Shown here in pieces: positions 46,962 to 58,395 of a DNA stretch of 64,000 nt. Numbering within the stretch: position 1 is the first letter of the stretch; every line of letters starts with the position of its first letter. Source of the DNA: Pyrrhoderma lamaoense (Eukaryota; Basidiomycota; Agaricomycetes; Hymenochaetales; Hymenochaetaceae); contig NBAZ01000031.1 in the NCBI GenBank assembly GCA_002794735.1, positions 1-64,000 of the forward strand, written 5' to 3'. A program made the translations under genes and the position numbers. Below the pieces are notes generated by a model. The model was not told the DNA's origin. It ran no database searches and saw only the letters and a list, made by a program, of their open reading frames with translations.

Positions 46962-47722
46962 GAATATTGTTGATAGGAATATCTGTACTATATCGCAATA
47001 ATTCGTAACTTATTGCGTATGTTCAGAATGATGGAGCGACCCTTATTCGCCTGAGATTTGAGCGTCATAGAGGAGCAATATCATCATTAACCGTTGTCGG
47101 CTGAAACTGGTGGAACTGCCACACTTATTCTCCAGTGCATGTAAGTTGTACTGCTCCACTTCTACAAACGATCTCTATGGGGACGTCCGCACCATAGGAG
47201 TGCAAAAAAACTCGTAAAACCTAGATTTTCTTTCACTATCACTTCCTAAGCTCTGATCACCTCGGAGTACACAAAAATACAATAATTTTTCTACCTTAGA
47301 GCTTATGTTTGGTTGTATAACACAAAAACGACAAAATATAACAACATATGATACGCAAAATAGTCCGAAGTTTTTTAATCAACTCGGGTTTAAAATATTT
47401 CAACCACTAATCGCTTTTGTCCGTCGATCATTTTCGTTTGTGATTTATGCACACTAAAACACTTCAACCCGCTTGTTAGCCGATGACCTTCGATGTGGAG
47501 CAGAAATTTCGGTATTTCTTCTATCTTTAGATTTCGAGTGTTTCTGTGACAAATGCGCATAATTTTCCGGAAAACTCTTGTCGAACCAAACAAACATTGA
47601 TATTGACTTATAAGACCTCAAACACGATGCGTTTTCATCAAGAATCTCACTTCCCCCATCTCTTCGACTACAACAAACTTTTGCTTTTCAGCAACCCTTT
47701 CACTCTTTGATCTCACATCAAA
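46962..47722. other. Intergenic region
   Basis: Contains the 3' end of rad17 and the promoter of the 47723 gene. A weak 67-codon ORF on the minus strand is not supported. A CT-rich stretch at 47640-47712 precedes the next start codon, as is common in fungal promoters. Confidence 0.45.
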
Positions 47723-48576
47723 ATGCGCTCCTTCAGCATCCTCTCCATTGCCGCAACCCTCGCCTTCTCGGCATTCACCTCAGCACTCCCAGTCAATCAT
47801 GCACGAGATCTTATCGAGCTTGAGAACAACAGCATCAACGCAGACGTTCTTAAGAGTCGTGACCTCATTGAACTTGAGAACAACAAGATCAACGCTGATG
47901 TCCTTAAGAACCGAGACCTCCTCGATATCGAGGATAATGAAATCAACGCTGATGTTCTCCGCTCTCGTGACGAACTGAAGTCTATTCCCACTATCCTTAC
48001 CGATTTAACAAACGACCTTTCTGCCGTTATTGACGAACTTAGTATGTGAATGATCTAACCTTGTTGATACAGTTAACTGATTCTATATTACCTTTTAAGA
48101 CTCACTTACTGGTGCCAATGCTACAAACGCAACTGTCTCCCCATTGATTGAACAGGTTACTGATATCGTTGGAAAAGCCGTCGATGATGTGAAGGCACTC
48201 GTTGGGTCTCCAATTGAGACTATCCTCGCCTCAGTAGACGGAACCGTCACTGTTGCGGTAAGCGATGTTGCCCAGCTCCTTGCCAAGGTTCTTTCAGTAA
48301 GTCATCCTCACACTGATTAAGCACTGTATTCTGATATTTGGTTAGCTTGTTCTCAACGCTCTCGCGGCTGTGCTTAAGCTCCTTGGCGGTGACCTTTCTA
48401 TCCTTGGCACTGTCCTCACCGCTGCTGTTCAGATTCTTACTGACCTAGTATCCGGTGTCCTCTCGCTTGTATCTGGTCTCCTCTCTGAGCTCTTGCCCCT
48501 CATCAGCGACCTCATCCCCATCATCATCCAGCTTGCATCCGGAACCCTTGCTGGTGTTCTCAACATCTCTCTTTAA
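47723..48576 (+). CDS. Secreted protein with three 18-residue repeats
   Basis: A 248-aa protein of unknown function. Exons are 47723-48041, 48100-48296 and 48346-48576. Residues 1-21 form a clear signal peptide (MRSFSILSIAATLAFSAFTSA). Residues 28-81 are three 18-residue repeats of the pattern RDLIELENNxINADVLKx, each beginning after a basic pair-like site (HAR, KSR, KNR, then RSR), which could be cut by a Kex2- or furin-like protease to release peptides. The C-terminal half is the domain shared with the 39270-40052 gene: VGSPIETILASVDGT and then a long Leu/Val/Ile-rich stretch. The polypyrimidine tract before the start suggests good expression. It could be a peptide precursor or a cell-surface protein. 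Confidence 0.8.
47804..47965 (+). repeat. Three 54-bp coding repeats
   Basis: Three in-frame 54-bp units, each starting CGA/CGT GA, followed by a fourth partial start (CGTGAC at 47966). They encode the 18-residue repeats of the secreted protein. The first two units differ little; the third has several changes (LLDIEDNE). Confidence 0.8.
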
Positions 48577-49311
48577 TCGAGTGAAAATACCCTTATAGTT
48601 CTCGATATATACCATTGTGTTTTCGTTGCATCCTTTTAATGCATTCATGCACTTTAGCTTACGCACTGGCCTGCTGTAATCTAACTAAAATGTAATAAAA
48701 ACCATCAGCATCACTCTGAACCATTAAGCTCTTCACTGGAGTGTATACCATATAACCCGTTCATGCATCGCATAGGATTCTTATATGATGAGCAGCGGGA
48801 TAACCACCGTAATTTTAGACTTCCAAGTCTGCACGAGGGATCTATTTTTAGCTCTTAATTGCATATCCTTCTTTTATTACGTTATACATGAAAGTCCGGA
48901 ATGTCGCTCAGTGCCCGCCTGAACACGGTGAAAGACACGTACAAAGAGTGTACAAAGTAATGGAGTTACTCAAGTTTTTTAACCCCAGGTCCAATAGAGA
49001 AAATACGTTGTAAACTCTTGTTGAAAATGGTACATGCTTGCCAATTATCATCGTCGACCTTGAAAGCATCCACCCCTCCCAGGTCCGAGTACCTCATTCC
49101 TTTGCAGTGTTCCTTCTGTTTTTCTTCTGGAACATCTACCAATCTGATAAATTTGGGCTAGAAAACTATCATCGCGAACTTTATATGAGGCTGACGATAT
49201 TCAACACAGGAGGCGGGATACAGTTTACATGCTCGTCAGCCTCATGAATTTCTATGGTATCACAACTTCGTTTGTTTACGACTTCTAGTTCATCTTCCTG
49301 GAGCACTAACC
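48577..49311. other. Intergenic region
   Basis: Lies between the secreted protein and the AGC-like kinase. A short hairpin AGACTTCCAAGTCT near 48819 recalls an anticodon arm but the other tRNA arms are absent. A CT-rich stretch near 49295 is close to the kinase start. Nothing else is supported. Confidence 0.4.
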
Positions 49312-51766
49312 ATGCTTCCCGCTGTACTTTCTTCGTGCCGCTCATTGTTATCGATCATCAAAAAGGATACAGATAATAACCATGAATCCGATCCTATTCC
49401 GTCAATTTGGCGTAAAGGTGAACTCAATGAACGATTGAAGTCTTACACATTTGGTCCTATGCTCGGTAAAGGCGCTTTTGGTCGTGTATACTTAGCAAAA
49501 ACGTCTCACAGGCACGACAACCGACTAGTAGCTGTCAAGGTTGTCCGCCGTGCGAAGCTCACAAAAAAACCTACAAGGCTGCTTGCTGCTTCTGAAGTCC
49601 GGAACTTGGCTCGTATGTCAGCCACGAAATCTATGTTCTTTACGCAACTCAGTGAAGCATTTTGTGATTCGCATAACTTGTATCTAGTCACTGTAGGCTC
49701 AAATTCATCTACCATGATATGTATGAAATCTTACAGACCATTATATATTATAGGACTATCTACAAGGGGGTACCCTGAGACTCGAGATGTATAGACGTGG
49801 ATGCAACATGAAGAATGACCGTATCGTCTTTATAATGGCTCAGCTAGTGGAAATTCTTCGACAATTGCGTATACAGAACATAATCCATCGTGATATCAAA
49901 CCAGACAATATCCTACTAGACGATTGCGGAAACCTCACGTTGGGTGATTTTGGAATGTCTCGATGTTTCATTGAATCTGATGCGGAAGCCAATTCTGACA
50001 AAGAGTCGCGTGTAAGTTCAGTCATGAGCAACGGACAATTCTTGTCGCAGTCTGGTTGTGGAACCCTGGCTTATGCTGCTCCTGAAATGATCCGAGGCGA
50101 ACCATATTCATTTGAAGTTGATATCTACTCCGTTGGTGTTGTGTTCTATGAATTATTATTTGGGAGCGTTCCCTATACACAGAACGATCGCCGGAAAATC
50201 ATGAAAGCTATGGAATCTACACCTTTCTCAGTTCCTGCTGATTGTATCGTAAATCCCGTGGTACTGAATTTGTGTAAACGACTTCTAGAAGCTGACCCAA
50301 CGGAGCGAATAGACCTTACTGGACTGAAAAATCATCTTTTTTTCGGCCATGTGCAATGGGAAACACTTGCCACAAGGACGTACTTATTACCATCTCATCA
50401 TTATCCTCCTCCTAAAATGAAAAAAGCTACTAAAAAGTATATGAACCGGCTCAAAAGTAAGAAGAACGAGTGGATTCATCCTGTTATATTCATGAACCCT
50501 ACTTTGATACCTACAGATGATCCAGAGTCAGCGCTAGATAGAGCTTATAATACTTACTTGCAGTCACCTCTCTTAACCCAGAGAAGACGAGAGAAGAGCT
50601 TCATAATGTTTTCTTTCTGGCCCGTTGGAACTCATAAGGTCGTTCGATCATTGAAAGATGGGGCAACACTTGGAATGCTAGGAATCAAGAAACGCTTGTG
50701 TCTTTACATAGGGTTTGATAAAGAGTTCCGATGCTGGGAGAGAGACGTATCCTCGTCAGTCAACGAAGAACCATTTGTTCAGGTTCTCACATCAAAGGCT
50801 AGTGAACCTTTACCTAAGCGTTCCACATCAGCCGACGCTCAAATGGCACGTCAGCTTGCTTCAATCGATACAGGTAAAGAAGGCAAGGCGCGACAAACCC
50901 AGGGACAAAAAATACTGAGTCTAGTCCACCCTGATCATAATTCAACTCTACGACGTGTGACAGCACGCATTCCAATCCGTATTCTGTCCCCAACCGAGAA
51001 ACATCAATACATGAAGCCTCGCCTCATGATTGAAACAAAACATGCGAATCACGGATCGAAGCTTCTCAACTCTACTTCACATGTTTCTGGGTCTATTGCA
51101 CAATCACCAAACACTCTGAGTGAAGAAAACTTTAGACGCGCCCTTGGGTTGTCAGCCATCAGCCATACAGATATTGAAACTAGAAAAAACCTTTCAATCC
51201 CAAAGATTGAGATTTCGCTGGTAGATAGAGGTTGTGAACCCGAAAATAGTTCTCATAAAGAAGACCTGAAGCCGAAATGTGGTGCAAAGCGTGGGAAACC
51301 TGGTCTGTCCCCAATCATAACCGATTTACCTATGTCTACTACCTGGACCGCCGAATCTTCCACCCAAAGTCTGTCTAAGGCTCTCAGTGAGTTGGCTAAC
51401 TCTGATTCCAATAGAAATGGAAGCGAGATGTGTGCTCAACCTTTAAAGAAGACGGAGTCCGTCATGTCTACGATAACCAGAGGTTCAATAATAAGTACAA
51501 GTACGAGTTTACCATCTTTGGTATCCTCTGCTGGCCCATCACGTACACCATCTATCATCACAACTCCTTCGATCACTACACCAAGGAACTCGTATTTCCC
51601 GGACGTAGCAAGTTCGAGTAATAGCGTATGCGAAAAAATGGCTTCGTCTAAGGACAAACCGGTTTCTCAAATCGTCAATTCTTCGCAAATGACAGCCTTA
51701 GCTCAGACAGATCTTGTTTCCCAGAGAGATAGTCACATTTCTTCGATAAGGAGGATGAGCTTCTAG
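49312..51766 (+). CDS. AGC-like serine/threonine protein kinase
   Basis: A 797-aa kinase encoded by exons 49312-49692 and 49754-51766 (intron 61 nt, GTAGGC...TTATAG). The kinase domain (about residues 45-345) has the Gly loop GKGAFGRVY, VAVK, HRDIKPDN, GDFGMSR, a Cys-Gly-Thr activation segment and AAPEM, so all catalytic residues are in place. After it comes a GHVQWETL motif like that of AGC family C-terminal tails, and a Ser/Thr-rich, probably disordered tail of about 430 residues. An insert of about 30 residues separates the DFG motif from the GTLAYAAPE. The exact subfamily is not clear. Confidence 0.85.
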
Positions 51767-52312
51767 AAGCCCCTACAACCCTATATTGAATGCACGATTC
51801 TTGACGCTCAGCCTCATCTTCTTCTTTATCTACTTTTATCCGCTGCTCTGCAACTTCATTCTTATCATAGTTTTCTATAAATTATCGTCTCTTAATGAAT
51901 TGCTTCGCTACTTCTCTTATATGATTGCTGTCGTGCTTTCTTATGTACCTGCGTAATTTATGTATTTCAAATTAAAACATAATATACGTTCTGCTTCTTC
52001 TTAATTACTACTTCGTATCAATCAGAAAACTCAATTCACCGAGCTTATTTAAATCAAGGTAAAAGTATCAATAGCAACTACTAATAACGATTACGATATG
52101 CTGATTCATGATTTTGTCAACCTTTGTATCTTGTTCACTCTATACTTTTATACATTTCCCGAATGACGTATCATCAGACATCCGCAGCTTATCAGACTGA
52201 TTTAATAACCGGAACACGTCATAAGTGCTATTTATATTTGAATTACATAGTTATACAAGGCTTTCAAATTGTAGTAGATTATTGAAAACGCATAAGGATC
52301 CTATGTCCATAT
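51767..52312. other. Intergenic region between convergent genes
   Basis: AT-rich 3' ends of the kinase (plus) and the hydroxylase (minus). No gene or repeat is seen. Confidence 0.45.
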
Positions 52313-53287
52313 TTAATCATAGAAGACCAAAGCACGGATCTCAATAGATTGGCGCAGAGGTGCGTCTGGAGGAGTAGTCGGGTCCGCGAAAGCAGTATGA
52401 GGTGTAAGAACTGCAACGCTTCCGTCGTTGATAGAATCAGCACTATTGAAGATTTCGATACTCGTAAATACAAATCCCATTTACACACATGAAGAATCAT
52501 TCATACCATTTGATCAAGACAATATCATCTGGAGTCATTCCTCTCAGGTATTTCCAGCGATGATTTGGGTTGTACTTTACCGCGAATGTTTCACCGACAC
52601 GATCTGGATACACTAGATCAGTCGGAACAAGGTCCTTCTCAGGGTCGATAGAGCGATAGTCGCAAAGTGCGAGAGGGTGATCCACAGCAGCATGGCCAAT
52701 TGGACGCCAGAGATTGATAATCTGGAAACGTTTCTGTAGGAGCTTTTCTGCATCTTCAGGAACATGTCTGCGAACACGATTGACAGTTGCCGGACCAGTT
52801 TGGTCCACATGAACTGCCTGTACTGGTTGGCGCTTCTTTGGGTCATCGCCTTCACCGGGACGGTGGCGCCGGACAGCTGGTAATGAAGGAAAAGAGATAG
52901 AATATTTAGTGTGCATGTTTCTTTGATTATTCAGATGAAATAGAGCTCACTGTGATCAAATAGCACAACACGACTCGCACCAGTAAACTTCTTGATCAAT
53001 TCAATACTCTCTGGATGATACTCCTTTTCTATCTCTTCATCATTATCAAATGACTTGTGTCTAGATGGTGCATGGAAGAATTGAAAGCCAGTGGTGTCGA
53101 GAGAAACAGTACTTTCTTTTCCCCGAACATTCTCGATCTGTACGGTATATGCAGCTCTTTCGAAGTTGCGAACACGTTCTCCGGTCTCAGGAGAGACATT
53201 TACTTTCTGGTAGGGCTTCGATCCATCTACAGGGGGAACATAGTAGTATAGAGTAGTTGAGACTGTATCAGCTGTTTCAATGGCCAT
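52313..53287 (-). CDS. CmcJ/AsaB-like hydroxylase/desaturase
   Basis: A protein of the CmcJ / GA4-desaturase / AsaB family, common in fungi as tailoring enzymes and often near secondary-metabolite genes; substrates are mostly unknown. Exons are 53287 to about 52952, 52888 to about 52508, and about 52463 to 52313. Family marks read in order: FERAAYTVQIENVRG, VVLFDHTVRRHRPG, VHVDQT, WRPIGHAAVDHPLALCD, LVYPDRVGETFAVKYNPNHRW, LIKC, LTPHTAFADPTTPPDAP and RQSIEIRALVFYD. The third exon is required to complete the usual C-terminus. Length is typical of the family. No other secondary-metabolite genes lie beside it. Confidence 0.85.
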
Positions 53288-53765
53288 GGCTTCTAAACAG
53301 TAGGTGGATAGGTGTGTGAGTAAGCTTGCTGTTGTGATAACGAACTGGAAAGTGAGACCTTATATATCTAGTATGAGTATATTCTTAGAAAAGGAATTAG
53401 TATAAGGTTGATTAGCTGCTCTCATTGCGAGATGGTGTGCTTGATCCCATGACGAAGCAACCCAAACTCAAGAGTAATGAAAAGTACGTGAATAATACTT
53501 CTGCCCACGAATATCAGTGAGTAAGCAAAAACTTTATTATACAAAGTAGGTAGCTTAAAATTGGTAAGCGTTCTCGTTGACATGGTATTCTGCAGTATTT
53601 GTAGGTAAACATACGCTCAGATTTTATTGGAATCAACCAGAGGAAAGATGGCGTCATGGCTATATATAGTACACGTGATGGACAAACAACTGTCAATAAC
53701 AACATACTTCTACGTTCGGGCTTCTCAGCGGGCACTTTACATAACAGAACAACTATACATTACTC
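53288..53765. other. Shared upstream region of divergent genes
   Basis: Separates the hydroxylase (minus) from the 53766 gene (plus) and must hold both promoters. TATATATCT near 53361 and TATATATAG near 53661 are possible TATA elements. Confidence 0.4.
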
Positions 53766-55847
53766 ATGCCACACCTAGTAGTTGAAGGAAATGAAGGAAA
53801 TCAGAGCAAGCGTTGTACAAGATCATCATCGGGTACAATAAACTCAAGTAGAGATGGATTACGACTACGTATGAACAAGAATACTGTGTCAGTATCATCG
53901 AACAAATCCGTCGCTAATACCAGTTCCGAACTGCAAACAAGAAAGCCCCTTGCTACAAAACTGAGAAATGGTTCGTAAGGTCTAGATAACAATATACTAA
54001 TCATCTAACACCCCGTGCTCCTACTATGCCTAGACACTATAACACGAAGACGCATATCTGCTAGCCTCACACCACAAGTGTCTCCTCGTACAAGGTCCAG
54101 TAGAAGTACAAAGGAGAACGCAAATCCCGAGGATACGCCATTAACAAAAATAACCAAGAGAAAAGAGCTTCCCTCTTTTCAGAAGGAATCTATCTCAATA
54201 AAGCATGCAGAATTACAAAGTCAAATTATCAAAGCAAAAAACGCTATTACTCATCATGCCCTGTGAGACGCAATAACCGATACCCGGTCTCTACTGAGAG
54301 CTCATCTTCAGGACCTTTGGCGCTGATATGATGCTCAAAACAAACCTGAGGCGTGACTTACCTCATAATAGGGGAAAAGGTGGCAAAACGATTGATTCTT
54401 CAACTTTGAAGTCACTGCCAGAGACATCGCGGGCTCTTACTACTAATACTAGCTACAGACAAGACGTTAAGACAATTGCTTCTACAAAGTGCAACTCAAG
54501 TAGAACTTGCTCCCCAAACTCTGTTTCTTTTCTTCCTTCAGGCGACGCCCAGCCACTTATGCCTCCGCAAATGTCAGGAGGTAAAATGGAAAGTGGAAAT
54601 CAGGAAGACAACAGGCTCAACGTCGTTCCAGAAAAGAAATGTAACGTCGACAAAAGCAACCTTCTCCGCTCCCTCCTTCAGTCTCTAGCATTTCGTCTTC
54701 TCCCACGAAGCTTCTGGTGCTAGAAAAACCGGTTACTCTCAGCATTGACCAAGTGCTTACCAGAAGTAAAGAGGAAGAAGGAATCAGTCTTGAAAGCGAA
54801 CTTTCTGATACATCTTGTCTTGAAGTTGCCCCTATTTCTAGTCTTATATCTGAGCATTGCTTCCATTCCTCTACACGTCAAGAAGTAATTGCCTGTGATC
54901 TAGTTCAATTGGACCATGTACAGAAAGGTCCCGTTTGTCGGAAAATTGAAGGACTTGGTGAAGTCCAGGCCTCAGTGCAGCTTACCGAAGATTTGGGATT
55001 TCAAGTAGAGACTCCCCCGCCTTCTGTTGATTCTGAAGACTCAGGATCAGATTTCAGCACATATTTCAAACTTGATGAGAGTGTAAAATTACAGGGAAGC
55101 TCAGAACTTGAGAACCTTGAGACAGGCATCAATAATGAACAAAGCGCTTTCTGTGATTCTTTGAGTAGCAATATCCAAGAAATACATAAAAGCGTCTCCT
55201 CTTCGGAAAATCAAATGTCTTCTAAGGCGAAAGTTTGTGAAACTGGTCAAAAGATACCCACTAAAACCCCAGAAGCGGGTGGCGATATAATGGTCCAGAG
55301 TACCAGAGAAAACAACGTGATTTATCGCCTTTTAACTCTTGCTTCAGCATACATACCAATAGATACTTCCGAAATATCGATTATCAATAATAAGTATAAC
55401 AATGTATTTACCATCGGAACATCAATGAAGTCCGGTGCTGAAGGTGTGGGCAGTTCTAGCAACTCTCGCAAAAGTCCACAAGCGGCCCGAATCGCGGATG
55501 AACTAGCTGCACTGCGTTCAGGGTCATGGGCAAATATTGGGAGTTTTTCAGCTGGAAGTGTGCTCGCTCGAGCCAGGGCATTTGGTTCAACGATATGGAC
55601 ACCTGGTACTATTCGGGATGGTGATGAAACAATCGAAGAAAATTCCAACCTAAGCTCTCTCAGTCCTAGGAAGAACTATAACTCGGAATATAAATCAAAC
55701 TTGAAAGAAGGCGGAGTTTTTGAGGCAGAGTCGGGTCCCATTATCACAGATTCATCGCCAGTAGGACGCGATACGGTTCGACGAAGGAACTCATTACGTT
55801 CTGTGGCAGCCAGAAAGAATTTTATTCTAGCAAAGGACCTCGTTTAG
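53766..55847 (+). CDS. Ser-rich protein of unknown function
   Basis: I do not recognise this protein. Several open segments join through short introns: 53766 to about 53969, from about 54029 to 54263, about 54313 to 54630, and about 54672 to 55847. The third intron (41 nt, GTAACG...CTTCAG) is needed because the frames otherwise clash. The N-terminal part is basic and Ser/Thr-rich (TRRRISASLTPQVSPRTRSS). The long last exon is acidic, then ends with a more ordered segment (AARIADELAALRSG, RARAFGSTIWTPG) and a basic RRRNSLRSVAARKNF tail. The composition suggests a largely disordered regulatory or cytoskeleton-related protein. Exon borders are approximate. Confidence 0.6.
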
Positions 55848-56284
55848 TTTCGATGTGAACCGTTCTATTTTTACGCTCTCTCCTTCCGTCTATACGGGTG
55901 ATATCCCATCTCCTATTATATTCCAAACACTATATCATTATTAATATTATTATAACACACATTACCCACAACTATGAATTTGTTACTATATCTACCCACA
56001 TTCTAAAATAACAAAATTTGCCTACGTCCAGCCTCATAACTCTGCACACATGAAACAGTATAAACATTGAATTCGAATATACATGTATATAGTGATACAG
56101 TATAAATGTATGCGCAAATGTTTTCATTAATAAAATTAAATATAGATTTCTTGTTTAAGCTTCACGCGCCGTCGGCGACTGTGCAGCCGTCCCATGTTCT
56201 CCCCTTCAACGTAAACTTCGAGCTTCTGCTTGCCTTGTTACACACCTCCTACTCGACTTCCACCCTACAGAGCAGCTGTGAGCA
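55848..56284. other. Intergenic region
   Basis: AT-rich. A 60-codon ORF at 56106-56288 overlaps the next start and is not supported. Confidence 0.4.
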
Positions 56285-57362
56285 ATGACGGAAGTCCTAC
56301 CTCAAGCTCCTCACTTAACGCAGCTGGACATCTTAACTGATCAGTACGAAATCCTACAAGAACGTACGGAAGGGCAAAAGTCCTCTATCCAGGCAACGTG
56401 TCCAAACTCGCAAAAGTTCGAGCAGCAGTGTTTGAGTTCCAGAGCAACCTCAGTAAGGTAGGCATACACCAAGTCCTTTCACATCCTTTTCTCTAAGCGG
56501 GAGATAGGATCCTCCCCCTCCCTCTCTAGTAGAACCGAAGTCAATCGAGCTTCTCTCCTTTTTTCCCCTTACCCATACACACACAAACATTCCCTGTCCT
56601 TTCGCCCTTTCTTCTTGCTTTTTTTAAAATTCTAGTTCACAAGCGCTATATCCGCACATGACTATGTCGTGTTTTTCAACGGGTGCGAAGCTATGATTGG
56701 AGCCCTTGTCGAAGCTCGGACCGCGAAACCTCCAAATTCCGTGAAGGAAGAACAGCAGGATAGTACTACTTACGAACTATCTCATGCGGGTACACAGGAG
56801 ATGATAGAAGATCGAGCGACGGAAATCGAAACGAAGATACTAAGTATGGGCTCGAAGCTTGGTGCTATACCCGACGTAATCATGCTACGAGGTATCATTG
56901 GAGAGATGATGGAAGTTGAGTAAGTAATATTTGCTAGACCTTTTCCTCTTCTCTTTTCCTTTCGTTGTTATCTATCAATGTCACTTAAAACTAACAATTT
57001 ATTCGCTTTACTAGGCGCCAGCTTCGGCCATATCGTCTGCGGAACTCGCTTGCCCCCACGGTGCATTTCTTTTACGCGTACCGCGCTGGAATGAACGACT
57101 TCAGAGGTTGGAACCGGTTCCGGATGCTTTCTATTTCCCACGAACGCAAGCTGAACTACAAGTCATGAATGGTGAGCTCTTTCTAGATAAAAAAGCATAA
57201 CGAATCTTGCTATTGAACTCATCTGCTTATTATATTACAGATGCTTATCTTGATGTGTTACTTCGATGGTATACGGATGTTACTACAATAATGGCAACGC
57301 GAACACGAGAGGCAAGGCTGGGGAAGTTAGCAGGTATACTCGGAGTTGCTTTATTCGCTTGA
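56285..57362 (+). CDS. Conserved-looking protein of unknown function
   Basis: Four exons: 56285-56457, about 56636-56920, about 57015-57171 and from about 57241. The protein has a charged N-terminus (LTDQYEILQERTEG), a helical middle (VRAAVFEFQSNL, FNGCEAMIGALVEA) and an Arg-rich C-terminal part (LRVPRWNERLQRLEPVP, FYFPRTQAELQVMN). Reading it as one chain requires one extra base in the G run at 56372-56374 and one in the C run at 57053-57057. With these both exons join smoothly. The end is either the stop at 57360-57362 or, with a further intron, the stop at about 57495. No domain is recognised. Confidence 0.55.
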
Positions 57363-57571
57363 CCATACTACATCCATAGTTTTGATTCCGTGAACGACTT
57401 CAGCAGGAGAGAATTCTGAAGTTTTATGCCATAATTCAACTGACTTTCAAAGACTAGGATTTACAGAATGTTGTTATGTGAATGTACACAACTAGTTGTA
57501 CAATTCGGAGGTTTATTATTCTAACGCAGAAAGAAACATGACAATCGGAAGAGTATAGTATATAAAACCGT

Positions 57572-57893
57572 TTAAGAGTAATTCTGATCTTTAATCGGGA
57601 TATCTTTGCCTGTCACAATGTTAGCAACTTGACGCTTGAACTTGTTGAACTATTACCTGTTAATTTGGAGAATCCTTTCCTGATACCGTCACTTATCTTC
57701 TCCGTGGTGGAGTGGCTCTGCGACTACTCAGCATCTCTGAGCCTTTAGAGCTTATGAGGAGAGCATACCTGTTGATGGCCGATCTTTCGCTCGAGAAATT
57801 CAACACCTTATCAAGAGCATCACCTCCACCATTGGAGGTATTCGCTGTGCCACCCGTAGCAGTGTTTGCTGTTTGATTTGTATTGTTCTCCAT
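57572..57893 (-). CDS. Small protein, paralogue of 61.8 kb gene (frameshift)
   Basis: A small hydrophilic protein: a Thr/Asn/Gly-rich N-terminus, then a DKGVEFLERKIGHQQ-like helix, SHSTTEKISDGIRKGFSKLTG and KDIPIKDQNYS. Two GT-AG introns are used (GTATGC and GTAATA donors). The stop is at 57572-57574. The same plan and intron positions occur in the gene at 61797-62143. One base is missing after the Asp-Lys codons (CC at 57806-57807 on the plus strand), so the raw frame runs into a different sequence. Small proteins of this layout are common in filamentous fungi; function unknown. Confidence 0.65.
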
Positions 57894-58395
57894 TTCTATA
57901 TCTGGTTATGGAGTTGCTTGGATGAATAGAAAGTATCTGTGATCGAGTTCTTCAACTTCTCCGTTGTTGATGTATTGCAGAATGAGAGATTGCCGCAACT
58001 TATCTGAAGACTAAGACAAGGTTAGTTGGTAACAATCATCGGGGTTTTCTATCTTATTACAAGCATAATTGAATTTCACGAATGATGTCATTCTTTTGGT
58101 GTCTCAAGTAACTCGACTGATAACCCTAAAATGTACAACTTGATATATAAGAATGGAGGTTCAAGGAGTTTCTCGCCTATCATTATAATTTATATGGCGA
58201 CGAAAGTGATCGTAATCATTGCAGGTATATTAAATGCGTGTACATGTACTAGAGTGTCTCGTCATATTATGATGCTTATGCCTTCCTAGAATCAAGTGCC
58301 AGTAGAACTGAAGATTAAATGCATATAAGATAATTATCGAGTGAGAAAATGAGGAAAAAATGCAAAAAAGAACAATGTAAATAAACAAATCCGAT
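57894..58395. other. Intergenic region
   Basis: Contains the upstream region of the 57572-57893 gene and the 3' end of the pseudokinase gene. No other gene is seen. Confidence 0.45.

Noticed and set aside
48800..48860. tRNA-like hairpin with AGACTTCCAAGTCT
   Set aside because: Only an anticodon-like arm is present; D, T and acceptor arms cannot be formed.
54600..54730. A frameshift in the 53.8-55.8 kb gene
   Set aside because: A 41-nt intron with GTAACG and CTTCAG borders restores the frame without any base change.
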